From contig FNBQ01000019.1 of the NCBI GenBank assembly GCA_900102385.1, forward strand, positions 23,213 to 87,212: DNA of 64,000 nucleotides, written 5' to 3'. Shown here one piece after another: positions 26,798-35,889 of the stretch. The translations under genes were made by a program, and so were the position numbers. The notes under the pieces were generated by a model that was given only the letters and a program-made list of their open reading frames with translations, was not told the origin of the DNA and searched no databases. The stretch comes from Bacteroidales bacterium KHT7. Its GTDB lineage: Bacteria > Bacteroidota > Bacteroidia > Bacteroidales > Bacteroidaceae. The stretch's first letter is position 1; each line of letters opens with the position of its first letter.

Positions 26798-27707
26798 AAA
26801 GACACTTATAGTTCTTATAGGACCAACTGGCGTGGGAAAGACTGACCTAAGTCTCTCCCTCGCCTCTTGCTTTAAATGTCCCATAATATCGGCAGACTCG
26901 CGACAGATGTACCGCGACATTCCGATAGGAACGGCTGCACCCACTCCCGAGCAACTGAAGCAGGCAAAGCACTACTTCGTTGGAAACCTCGGACTAACCG
27001 ACTATTACAGCGCGGCAAAGTACGAGGAAGACGTGATGAAACTGACAGAGCAACTCTTCAAGGAACATGACGTTCTGCTCCTTACAGGCGGCTCGATGAT
27101 GTACATAGACAGCGTTTGCAAGGGCATCGACGACATTCCGACAGTTGATGAAGAAACCCGACAGATTATTCTCGAGAGATACGAATCTGAAGGATTAGAA
27201 AGACTCACCGCCGAACTGAAACTGCTCGACCCTGAGTACTATGCCGAGGTCGATCTGCACAACTACAAGCGCGTTCTTCACGCCCTCGAAATCTGCTACA
27301 TGACGGGCAAGCCTTATAGCTCCTTCCGCACAAAGAAGGCAAAAGAGCGTCCGTTCCGCATCTTGAAATTCGGACTGAGGCGCGAGCGCGAAGAACTTTA
27401 CGAGCGCATTCATCGCCGCGTTGACATGATGATTGAGAACGGCTTGATAGAAGAAGCACGCAGAGTATATCCGCACAAGTATTACAACTCGCTCAACACC
27501 GTGGGCTATAAGGAACTGTTCAAATACTTCGACGGCGAGTGGACTCTCGACGAGGCCATCGACAAGATTAAGCAGAACACGCGCCTCTACTCGCGCAAGC
27601 AGACAACATGGTATCGCCGCGATGAAGAAGTGGTGTGGCTTGAACCTACCCACCAGACAATAGACGAGATGATTGAGTGTATAAACGACAGAATAAGACA
27701 ATCATAA
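26775..27707 (+). CDS. miaA: tRNA dimethylallyltransferase
   Basis: Adds an isopentenyl group to A37 of tRNAs reading UNN codons. P-loop [11 protein letters not shown] near residue 12; the DSRQMYRD motif follows, then the substrate loop [10 protein letters not shown] and the C-terminal KQTTWYRR. The ATG at 26775 overlaps the previous gene by 23 bp; a second ATG at 26787 is an alternative with only an 11-bp overlap. From 26775 the length is 310 residues. Confidence 0.94.
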   Translation: METLMQTKKTLIVLIGPTGVGKTDLSLSLASCFKCPIISADSRQMYRDIPIGTAAPTPEQLKQAKHYFVGNLGLTDYYSAAKYEEDVMKLTEQLFKEHDVLLLTGGSMMYIDSVCKGIDDIPTVDEETRQIILERYESEGLERLTAELKLLDPEYYAEVDLHNYKRVLHALEICYMTGKPYSSFRTKKAKERPFRILKFGLRREREELYERIHRRVDMMIENGLIEEARRVYPHKYYNSLNTVGYKELFKYFDGEWTLDEAIDKIKQNTRLYSRKQTTWYRRDEEVVWLEPTHQTIDEMIECINDRIRQS

Positions 27708-27772
27708 CACATACGGCAGGAAAATATCTGCAAAACAAACCTGCGGTTAAGGTGATTACAAAAAATAATATT

Positions 27773-27780
27773 TAACTTTG
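27773..27780 (+). promoter_or_regulatory. Promoter -7 box for PBP1A
   Basis: TAACTTTG matches TAnnTTTG, 32 bp before the ATG. Confidence 0.55.
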
Positions 27781-27812
27781 CATCGAATTTAAAATTCAGG
27801 ATTGATACAATA

Positions 27813-30359
27813 ATGAAAAAGGTGCTACAAAAAACTGTAGACTTCCTCAAACTATGTTGGGGAAAGTTTAAAGGAATAGGACGATGGTATAAGAACCTGT
27901 ACAAGGGTCAGCCTTGGTATCAGAAGATAGGCGTGGGATTTGTTTCGACAATAGTCCTGTTTTTGCTCTATCTGGTTGCCGTCGATGTTAATTTTCTGTA
28001 CCTGTTTGGCGACATGCCAAGTTACAGCAACCTAAAGAAGCCAAAACTGTACGAAGCATCGGAACTTTACAGCGCAGACGGAAAACTGCTCGGACGATAC
28101 TTCAACGAGAACCGTATGCCTGTTACATACGAAGAGATTTCTCCTAACATCGTAGACGCGCTCATCTGCACAGAGGACGTGCGCTTCTACAAGCATCACG
28201 GAGTAGACTTCCAAGGAATCTTCGCCGCCGCAAAGGATATGGCTAAGGGCAACGCCCGCGGAGCATCAACAATCACACAGCAGCTTGTGAAGAATATGTT
28301 CAAGGCAAGAACAAACTATTCGCAGGGACTTTTGGGACACGTTCCAGTTGTCAAGATGATTGTGATGAAGACCAAGGAGATGATTACCGCCACAAAGATT
28401 GAATGGATTTACGACAAGAAGACAATTCTTGAGATGTACTTCAACACCGTTGACTTTGGAAACAATACCTACGGAATAAAGACGGCGGCAAAGAGTTACT
28501 TCGGCACAACACCCGACAAACTTACGCCCGACCAGAGCGCAATCCTCGTAGGACTTCTGAAGGCAACGACCACCTACAACCCTCGCACAAATCCTAAGAA
28601 TGCGATGGCTCGACGCAACGTGGTTTTGATGAATATGGTTGAGAACGGAAAACTGTCGATGGAGCAGTACAACGAGTACAGCACTCGCGACATCAAAACA
28701 ACCATCATAGACAAGAAGAACGAGGTTTACACCGGCAAGGCTCCTTACTTCCGCGATGCCGTAGAGAAGCACCTGAAGCACTGGTGCGACTCAACAGGAT
28801 ATAATCTCTACACCGACGGACTGAAGATTTACACCACCCTCGACACACGTCTTCAGGCGTATGCCGACTCGGCTGCGCGCAAGAAAATGAAGGACATCCA
28901 GCGCAATTTCAAGGCTCACTGGCAGGGACAAGATCCTTGGCAGGACGAGAGTCATCATGTAATTGAGAACTTCATTCCAAAGAGAATGAAGGAAACGGTC
29001 CGCTATCAGGTTCTTGCCGACAGATTCAAGAACTGCGAGGCAAAGGAAGATTCAATAGAATATTGGATGAACCAGCCTCACAAGACAAAAATCTACGACT
29101 TCAAGAAAGACGAGATTGTTGATACAACCATCAGCACCGTCGATTCTATAAAGCACATGCTTCACTACATGCATTGCAGTTTCGTGGCAATGGAGCCAAA
29201 GACTGGCGAGGTGAAGGCGTGGGTTGGCGACATCAACTACAAGGCATGGAACTACGACAAGGTAACATCCATGCGTCAAGCTGGCTCAACATTCAAGCTG
29301 TTTGTATATGCAACAGCCATGATGCAGGGCTATACTCCATGCTCTAAGATGCAGGACAAAAATGTTGGAAGATACGTTCCAGAGAAAGACCCGAACAAGG
29401 GAAAGATGATTTTCTGCAAAGACTCTAACAAGCAAGTTAGAATGAGCTATTGGAGTCCGACAAATGCCAACGGCTACTTTACCGGAGCATCATATCCGTT
29501 CAAGAGCGCGTTTGCGCAGTCTATCAACAGTATCGCCGTTCAGGTGGGCGACTCGGTTGGCTATCAGAACGTGGCAAACACAGCGCGCGCAATGGGCATA
29601 AAGTCGCCAATCGTTGCAAGTCCGTCTATCAGCCTTGGCGCAACAGACGTGAATCTTCTTGAACTCGTAAATGCCTATGCCACAGCGATGAACGACGGCA
29701 AGTATCACGAGCCGGTTCTCGTTACAAAGATTGAAGACCGCGAAGGCAACGTAATCTACACCGCTCCTACCGAGCAGACTCAGGTGATGAGCTATCGCGC
29801 AGCATATCTTACCCAGACTCTTCTGTTTAGCGCAATAAAAGAGCCGGGAAGCACCGTTGCCGCACTGTGGAGTTACATTCACGATGTATGCCGCGACACC
29901 GACTTCGGCGGAAAGACCGGAACATCAAACAACCACTCGGACGCTTGGTTCGTGGGCACAACGCCTAATCTAATTGGCGGCTCATGGGTTGGCGGCGAGT
30001 ACCGATGCATCCACTTCCGCACCGGAGCACTCGGACAGGGAAGCCGCACGGCTCTGCCTATCTTCGGATACTTCATGGATATGGTTCTGAAAGACCCAGC
30101 GTTCAGCAAGTACAAAGGTCAGTTTAAGTGGAAGCCAAATCCAGATTTGCTGAACGGCGAGAAGATTGACTATTCAAGCTACACTTGTGCAAGCTGCTAC
30201 GTTTCGCGCAACGACAGCACTCAGAACGACTCTCTGGCTGCCACAACCGAGAAAGCCGAGGGCGAGACTGACGGAAAGGACGGTGACAAGAGCGCAAGTC
30301 AGTCTTCGGAAAAGAAGAAAAAGAAAGACGACGGAATGATAAATTTCGACGACATCTGA
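27813..30359 (+). CDS. mrcA: Class A penicillin-binding protein (PBP1A-like)
   Basis: Bifunctional peptidoglycan synthase of 848 residues anchored by one N-terminal membrane helix (about 43-64). The glycosyltransferase (GT51) domain shows CTEDVRFYKHHGVD and RGASTITQQLVKN. The transpeptidase domain has the active Ser in AGSTFKLFVYA (SxxK), SIN in AQSINSIAV, and KTG in GGKTGTSNN. The C-terminal tail is low-complexity: acidic, then Lys-rich. It is the main polymerising PBP type in this phylum. The next gene starts 9 bp downstream. Confidence 0.93.
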   Translation: MKKVLQKTVDFLKLCWGKFKGIGRWYKNLYKGQPWYQKIGVGFVSTIVLFLLYLVAVDVNFLYLFGDMPSYSNLKKPKLYEASELYSADGKLLGRYFNENRMPVTYEEISPNIVDALICTEDVRFYKHHGVDFQGIFAAAKDMAKGNARGASTITQQLVKNMFKARTNYSQGLLGHVPVVKMIVMKTKEMITATKIEWIYDKKTILEMYFNTVDFGNNTYGIKTAAKSYFGTTPDKLTPDQSAILVGLLKATTTYNPRTNPKNAMARRNVVLMNMVENGKLSMEQYNEYSTRDIKTTIIDKKNEVYTGKAPYFRDAVEKHLKHWCDSTGYNLYTDGLKIYTTLDTRLQAYADSAARKKMKDIQRNFKAHWQGQDPWQDESHHVIENFIPKRMKETVRYQVLADRFKNCEAKEDSIEYWMNQPHKTKIYDFKKDEIVDTTISTVDSIKHMLHYMHCSFVAMEPKTGEVKAWVGDINYKAWNYDKVTSMRQAGSTFKLFVYATAMMQGYTPCSKMQDKNVGRYVPEKDPNKGKMIFCKDSNKQVRMSYWSPTNANGYFTGASYPFKSAFAQSINSIAVQVGDSVGYQNVANTARAMGIKSPIVASPSISLGATDVNLLELVNAYATAMNDGKYHEPVLVTKIEDREGNVIYTAPTEQTQVMSYRAAYLTQTLLFSAIKEPGSTVAALWSYIHDVCRDTDFGGKTGTSNNHSDAWFVGTTPNLIGGSWVGGEYRCIHFRTGALGQGSRTALPIFGYFMDMVLKDPAFSKYKGQFKWKPNPDLLNGEKIDYSSYTCASCYVSRNDSTQNDSLAATTEKAEGETDGKDGDKSASQSSEKKKKKDDGMINFDDI

Positions 30360-30368
30360 TAACCGCAA

Positions 30369-32384
30369 ATGGAAATCAGCAAGATTGATACAAGCAACAC
30401 TGAGTTTCAGAATGCACTCCAGCTGATTCAATACACTCACAACTCCGTCTTCCTGACGGGAAAGGCTGGAACAGGTAAATCAACCTTTCTGAAATATGTA
30501 TGTGCCAACACCAAGAAGAAACACGTGGTGTTGGCACCTACTGGTATTGCGGCTATCAATGCCGGCGGCTCAACGCTTCACAGTTTCTTCAAACTGCCGT
30601 TCTATCCGCTTGTGCCAGACGATGCACGATTCTCGAGCCAGCGACGGATAAAGGATTTTCTGAAGTACAACTCGGAGAGGGTGAAGATGCTTCAGGAGGT
30701 TGAGCTCATCATCATCGACGAGATTTCGATGGTGCGAGCCGACATCATCGACTTCATAGACAAGGTTCTGCGCATCTATTGCCGAAACATGCGAACGCCA
30801 TTTGCCGGAAAGCAGATGCTCTTTGTTGGCGACGTGTTCCAACTTGAACCTGTGCTGAAGAACGACGAGCGCGAGATGCTTCGCCCGTACTACCCTACTC
30901 CATACTTCTTCAATGCCGAGGTTTTCAAGTCGATGGAGCTTGTAAGCATCGAGCTCACGAAGGTCTACCGCCAGAACGACTCTGCTTTCGTGTCGGTGCT
31001 GAACAACATACGCACCAACCGGACAACCGAGCACGACCTTCAGCTGCTGAACACACGATATACCGAGCATATCCGCGAGAACGAAGGCTTCGACCAGTCG
31101 GGCAAACTGTTTGTAACGCTCTGCACACGCCGCGACAGCGTTGACTACATAAACCAGAGCAAACTCGATGCCATAGACGAAGAGCCGTACACCTTCAAGG
31201 GCGAAATCTGCGGCGAATTTCCCGAAAGCAGTCTGCCAACGCTCAAGGAACTAACGATAAAGAAAGGCGCACAGGTTCTATTCATCAAAAACGATTTTGA
31301 AAAGCGATGGGTAAACGGAACGCTCGGCATAGTACGCGATATTGACATAGACAACGACGCGCTTTTCATTGAAACCGAACAAGGCGATTGCTTCTGGGTT
31401 ACGAAAGACAAATGGAGCAACGTGCGATACACATACAACGAAACCGAAAAGAAGATAGAGGAGGAAGAACTCGGCACGTTCAGCCAATTCCCGATAAAAT
31501 TGGCGTGGGCAATAACAATCCACAAGAGTCAGGGACTCACATTCTCGCGCGTGGTGATAGACTTCAGCGGAGGCGTCTTTGCTGGCGGACAGGCATACGT
31601 TGCACTGAGCCGATGCACATCGCTCGAAGGCATCCAACTGAAAACCGAGATTCAACGTCGCGACATCTTCGTCCGCCCCGAGATTCTGACTTTTGCACAG
31701 AACTTTAACAACACGCAAGCCATGCAGCGCGCGCTGAAGCAGGCTCAGGCCGATGTCCTGTACAAAGAAACGGTAGAGGCATTCAACAAAGGCGATTTCG
31801 AACTGTGTCTGAGCAAGTTCTACAAGGCTATACACACGCGCTACGACATCGAGAAGCCAAACTCAATCCGATTCATCAGGCGCAAACTAAATACAATAAA
31901 TTCGTTGAAGGCTGAGAACAAAAGGCTTCGCGAGGAACTCTCGCAGCGCAACCAGCATCTTAACAAATATGCGCTCGAATATGTTCAGCTTGGCAACGAC
32001 TGCATAACGCAGGCGCACAATGCCAAGGCTGCAATAAAGAACTACAACAAGGCTCTGAAACTGAATCCGAACTGCATCGATGCGCTCGTCCGCAAGGGCA
32101 TAACGCTGATGAATACGGGCAACACCGCCGAGGCAGAACAAGAGCTGAACAAGGCTGTGGAGCTGTCGCCAATATCGTTCATGGCTCTCTACAACCGCGG
32201 GAAACTGAACATGCAGCTTGAACGCTACGAGCTTGCCGTGGCTGATTTTGACAAATGTGTGAGCATAAAGCCAAAGCATGCCAACGCTCACCAACTGTTC
32301 GGCAACGCGCTCAACGAACTCGGAAACGAAGAAGCGGCACAGATTCAGTGGGCTATTGCAAACGAGTTGAGGAAAAAGAATTGA
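30369..32384 (+). CDS. Pif1/RecD-like helicase with C-terminal TPRs
   Basis: A 671-residue superfamily 1B helicase. Walker A is GKAGTGKST near residue 36. Motif II is IIDEISMVRAD. The late motif WAITIHKSQGLTF and a UvrD-like VALSRCTSLEGI follow. After a coiled-coil-like segment (about 510-530, LNTINSLKAENKRLREELSQ) come about three TPRs (535-668). This helicase-TPR arrangement is common in Bacteroidota; the biological role is not established. It probably shares a transcript with PBP1A. Confidence 0.85.
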   Translation: MEISKIDTSNTEFQNALQLIQYTHNSVFLTGKAGTGKSTFLKYVCANTKKKHVVLAPTGIAAINAGGSTLHSFFKLPFYPLVPDDARFSSQRRIKDFLKYNSERVKMLQEVELIIIDEISMVRADIIDFIDKVLRIYCRNMRTPFAGKQMLFVGDVFQLEPVLKNDEREMLRPYYPTPYFFNAEVFKSMELVSIELTKVYRQNDSAFVSVLNNIRTNRTTEHDLQLLNTRYTEHIRENEGFDQSGKLFVTLCTRRDSVDYINQSKLDAIDEEPYTFKGEICGEFPESSLPTLKELTIKKGAQVLFIKNDFEKRWVNGTLGIVRDIDIDNDALFIETEQGDCFWVTKDKWSNVRYTYNETEKKIEEEELGTFSQFPIKLAWAITIHKSQGLTFSRVVIDFSGGVFAGGQAYVALSRCTSLEGIQLKTEIQRRDIFVRPEILTFAQNFNNTQAMQRALKQAQADVLYKETVEAFNKGDFELCLSKFYKAIHTRYDIEKPNSIRFIRRKLNTINSLKAENKRLREELSQRNQHLNKYALEYVQLGNDCITQAHNAKAAIKNYNKALKLNPNCIDALVRKGITLMNTGNTAEAEQELNKAVELSPISFMALYNRGKLNMQLERYELAVADFDKCVSIKPKHANAHQLFGNALNELGNEEAAQIQWAIANELRKKN

Positions 32385-32514
32385 CAATTCATTATTCAAA
32401 ATTCAAAATTAACAATTGACAATTGGGGAATTGAAACTTGAAAGTTGAAAATTCTTTTTCTAAATTCAGAATTCATAATTCAAAATTGATAATTCATAAT
32501 TGGGGGGAAAATAT
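32385..32514. repeat. AT-rich degenerate repeat tract
   Basis: 130 bp built of short related words such as AATTCATAATTC, ATTCAAAATT, AATTGACAATTG and AAACTTGAAAGTTG. Unit length and spacing are irregular. No spacers, so not CRISPR. Similar tracts are known between genes in Bacteroidales. Confidence 0.7.
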
Positions 32515-33123
32515 ATGATTAAGAAACTTTATTCTAAGAATAACTCGGTAGAGGATATTCAGGAGATTGTGAATCTTCTGAACGATGGCGGTGTGGCTAT
32601 TCTGCCAACCGACACGATGTATGCCATCTGCTGCAACGCTCTGAAAGAACGTGCCATTGAACGTATCTGCAAAATAAAGAACATCGACCTAAAGAAGAAA
32701 AGTCTGTCAATCATCTTCAAGGACATGAGCCAAGTGAGCGAATATGCCAAGATGAACAATGATGCCTTCAAACTGATGAAGCGCAATCTGCCGGGACCTT
32801 TCACCTTCATTCTGCCAGCAAGCAACAAACTTCCAAAGATTTTCAAGAACCGCAAGGAGATGGGAGTACATCTGCCAAACCATCCTGTGATGAGAGAAAT
32901 TTTCGGCATTATGGAAGACCCGATAATGAAGACAACAATCCCTTACGACAGCGACGATGAGATTGAGTATCTTACCAATCCTGAGTTGATTGACGAGCGT
33001 CTCGGTCATGCCGTTGATTTGGTTGTTGACGGCGGCGACGGCGGAACAGAGCCAAGTACCATAGTCTATTGCGTTGACGGCAGCAACGAGGTTATACGTC
33101 AAGGCAAAGGCGAACTGATTTAA
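32515..33123 (+). CDS. YrdC/Sua5-family protein (L-threonylcarbamoyladenylate synthase-like)
   Basis: A 202-residue member of the YrdC/Sua5 family, which forms threonylcarbamoyl-AMP for the t6A37 tRNA modification. The ILPTDTMYAICC motif and KNIDLKKKSLSIIF are the characteristic nucleotide-binding parts. By length it is the YciO/YrdC single-domain type. The ATG at 32515 is preferred over a start in the repeat tract at 32500. Confidence 0.85.
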   Translation: MIKKLYSKNNSVEDIQEIVNLLNDGGVAILPTDTMYAICCNALKERAIERICKIKNIDLKKKSLSIIFKDMSQVSEYAKMNNDAFKLMKRNLPGPFTFILPASNKLPKIFKNRKEMGVHLPNHPVMREIFGIMEDPIMKTTIPYDSDDEIEYLTNPELIDERLGHAVDLVVDGGDGGTEPSTIVYCVDGSNEVIRQGKGELI

Positions 33124-33143
33124 CAAATCAAAAAGCATCAGAA

Positions 33144-34076
33144 ATGCACATAACGAAAAAGAACATCCTACTTACATCTTCCGTAATCATTATTGTGCTG
33201 CTCGCCGCAATAACGGGCGGAAGCTTTTATATGCTCAGCTACTCGCTAAGCCCCGACAAAACGCGCCACAACTCCGATTCGTGCTATCGCGAACTGTTCG
33301 AGAGATATCCCGAGACAGCCGAGTGGATTGACAGTCTGAAGCGCATCGACGCGCTACGCGACACGTTCATGACTATGCCGACGGGCGAACGGCATCACGC
33401 CTACTTCGTAAACAGAGGCGGTAATAGGACGGCACTCGTTATTCACGGATGGCGCGACCAAGCCATAAAATACTTCTTTCTGGCACGAATGTACGAGCGC
33501 GACCTTGGCTACAACGTGGTGATGCCCGACCTTCACGCAAGCGGAATGAGCGACGGCGAGGCCATCGGCATGGGATGGAACGACCGTCACGACGTGATGC
33601 AATGGCTGAAAGCCTTCAAGAGCGACACGATGGTTGTTCACGGCGTATCTATGGGAGCCGCCACAACGATGATGATGTCGTCGCTCCCAAAGCCCGACGA
33701 CATCAGCGACCTTCGTTTTGTTGAGGATTGCGGATATACAAGCGTGTGGGACGAATTCTCGGGCGAACTAAAATCGCAGTTCGGTCTGCCCGAATTTCCA
33801 CTGATGTACACAACGAGCCTTCTTTGCAAAATGCGCTACGGCTGGAGTTTTGGCGAGGCCTCAGCCATTGGCGAGGTTATAAAATGCAAGTACCCTATGC
33901 TGTTCATCCACGGCGACAAAGACACGTTTGTACCAACCGAGATGGTCTATCGTCTGTACAAAGCCAAGCCCGAGCCAAAAGCCTTATGGATTGGCAAGGA
34001 TGCCATCCACGCTCGCTCGTATATGATGCACAAGGCTGAATATACCGAGGTTATCAGAAAGTTTTTAGGAGAATAA
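33144..34076 (+). CDS. Membrane-anchored alpha/beta hydrolase
   Basis: A 310-residue serine hydrolase with an N-terminal membrane anchor (residues 8-32), active site facing the periplasm. The oxyanion/strand motif VIHGWRDQ and the nucleophile elbow HGVSMGAA are visible, the acid is in IHGDKDTFVP and the His in DAIHARSY. The S9/BAAT-type fold is likely (peptidase S9-like or esterase). The substrate is unknown. It is 20 bp after the YrdC gene. Confidence 0.82.
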   Translation: MHITKKNILLTSSVIIIVLLAAITGGSFYMLSYSLSPDKTRHNSDSCYRELFERYPETAEWIDSLKRIDALRDTFMTMPTGERHHAYFVNRGGNRTALVIHGWRDQAIKYFFLARMYERDLGYNVVMPDLHASGMSDGEAIGMGWNDRHDVMQWLKAFKSDTMVVHGVSMGAATTMMMSSLPKPDDISDLRFVEDCGYTSVWDEFSGELKSQFGLPEFPLMYTTSLLCKMRYGWSFGEASAIGEVIKCKYPMLFIHGDKDTFVPTEMVYRLYKAKPEPKALWIGKDAIHARSYMMHKAEYTEVIRKFLGE

Positions 34077-34144
34077 TCTTTTTACTGAGGTCGGATATCG
34101 AGACAACGTCTCTCACTAAATCATTCTGTTTTTTATAATCAAAA

Positions 34145-34182
34145 AAAGGACAAGCCCCGAAAGACTTGCCCTTTATTTTTTT
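34145..34182. terminator. Bidirectional terminator between converging genes
   Basis: Stem around AAGGACAAG (34146-34154) and CTTGCCCTT (34165-34173) with one mismatch, flanked by A and T runs on both sides. Confidence 0.75.
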
Positions 34183-34200
34183 GTATGTCAGAAGTGAAAA

Positions 34201-35868
34201 TTACTCTGCTACAATCCAGCGTGGGTCGCCGACATTCTTTGACGCTACACCGCTGTTGATGACTGTAAGGTCGCCCTCATCAGCATTCTTGAATACAGCA
34301 GCATCGTCAAGACCAAGAGCCTCAACGCCCTTGATTGTCTTAGCCCAAGTTGTTGTTGTCCAGCTGTTGACTACCGTTGGATTTACAGCCGAACGAATGT
34401 TCTTTGTTACATCATCTGCACTCTTTGCAAACAAACAGTTCTCGATTACAAAGTTTGTTGCTCCGTAGCCAGAACCAAAATCGATAAAGTACTGGTTGTT
34501 TCCGAATACGTTGTAGAATGTAACGTTGCGGATTTCGACAGAACTGAAGTTCTTGCCAGATGACAAGATTAAGCCCTTACCGTTAGTACAAAGATTGTAG
34601 AATGTACTGTTTTCGATGTTTACCTCAGAAGTAGAGCCGTTACGCAAATCGAAGAATGCGTAGTTGTTACCGCACTCTGTAAAGACGCTGTTCTTAACGT
34701 TAATCTTAGAGATGCTTACAGAAGCACTCTGGATACGCAAGAATGTGTTAGACTTGAATCCCCTCACCTTACAGTCGATGATGTTAAGTTCAGACACGCT
34801 ACCAGCGTTGCTCTGGTTGATAAAATAGCCAGTACCAACTACATTAAGGTTCTGGAATGTGATGCTGCTGTGAGCACCAGCGATATCCATTGTCTTTACG
34901 AAGTTAAGAGTTGGAACTGCGCCAGCACCTCCGAAGAATGTAACAGACATTCCGCTTGGGATAACCAGATTAGCATCTGTTCCTTCGTCAGAAAGGCTCT
35001 TTAAATCGACAGTTGTTCCACCCTTGATGATGGCAGTTACGCTGTAGCTTGTCTTGCCGTCGGCAGCAGCCTTTGCAGCAACAGCCTTGAGGTCGGCATC
35101 AAGATTGCCTGTGCAAGCAAACTTGTACTCGGCAGCCGGACTTGCATCTGCTGTAGTTGCTGAAACTGTTCCGCGCTTTGCATCGGCATTGTAGATTACG
35201 AATGTGTAGAATGTAGACGGAGTCAAATCGGCAACGGTGAGTTCGCCAGCCTGCTTAGCCTCATCTGAAAGCTGAATATTCTGCACAACCTCATCGCCAT
35301 TAAGAACCTCGATGTTTGTAACCTCGGCGTTTGGAGTCCAGCTAAGGTGAATTGTTGTCTCGTCGCGGTCTTCATCAGTAATGGCATTGAAAATCTGTTC
35401 TGCCTTAGTTTTGAAAGAGAATTTCTTAAGATAAACCCAATGAGACTCTTTTGGCTGATTGTTAGGACAAGCCTCAGCACCGGCAGGCACATTCTGCGGA
35501 ACGTAGCGTCCCTTCATACGGAAGTAGTACTTTGTGTCGCCAGCCAAGCCAGTCAGAGTGTAAGGAGTTGTTGTTATAGAGCCGTCCTCGCCGAATGTCT
35601 TGATAACGATGGCAGACTCGTCAACACCATCGAACAGAGAATCTTTTGAAACCTGCATGATGTAGTAAGTTGTGTTTGGAGTCTTGCCGAAAGACACCTC
35701 GGCTGTCGTTGCCGTAGGCGTAACGCTCAGCGACGACTGTGTGCTGTGAAACAAACGGTCGTAGGAAGAATCAACCTCCCAGTCGTTGCCGTCTGTACAA
35801 GCTATGAAACTTGTGGCTGTCAGGAGCGCAACAGCTCCCGACATAACCATATTCTTAAAATTCTTCAT
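34201..35868 (-). CDS. DUF5123-like surface lipoprotein with Fn3 domains and parallel beta-helix
   Basis: A 555-residue lipoprotein: lipobox SFIAC (Cys24) followed by acidic TDGND. Residues 40-135 and 155-245 look like fibronectin type III domains. Residues 255-520 are a right-handed beta-helix of the DUF4957/DUF5123 pectin-lyase-like kind (ITFQNLNVVGTGYFI, NVKNSVFTECGNNYAFF, IENSTFYNL, IRNVTFYNVFG). It is the third gene of the SusC-SusD operon (21 bp after SusD). Surface glycan binding or a pectin backbone lyase are both possible; no catalytic residues can be assigned. Context: pectin. Confidence 0.8.
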   Translation of the reverse strand: MKNFKNMVMSGAVALLTATSFIACTDGNDWEVDSSYDRLFHSTQSSLSVTPTATTAEVSFGKTPNTTYYIMQVSKDSLFDGVDESAIVIKTFGEDGSITTTPYTLTGLAGDTKYYFRMKGRYVPQNVPAGAEACPNNQPKESHWVYLKKFSFKTKAEQIFNAITDEDRDETTIHLSWTPNAEVTNIEVLNGDEVVQNIQLSDEAKQAGELTVADLTPSTFYTFVIYNADAKRGTVSATTADASPAAEYKFACTGNLDADLKAVAAKAAADGKTSYSVTAIIKGGTTVDLKSLSDEGTDANLVIPSGMSVTFFGGAGAVPTLNFVKTMDIAGAHSSITFQNLNVVGTGYFINQSNAGSVSELNIIDCKVRGFKSNTFLRIQSASVSISKINVKNSVFTECGNNYAFFDLRNGSTSEVNIENSTFYNLCTNGKGLILSSGKNFSSVEIRNVTFYNVFGNNQYFIDFGSGYGATNFVIENCLFAKSADDVTKNIRSAVNPTVVNSWTTTTWAKTIKGVEALGLDDAAVFKNADEGDLTVINSGVASKNVGDPRWIVAE

Positions 35869-35889
35869 TGTTTTCTCTGTGTTTCTTTA

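Noticed and set aside
32385..32514. Possible CRISPR array
   Set aside because: Words are degenerate and contiguous, with no constant repeat length and no unique spacers; no cas gene in the window.
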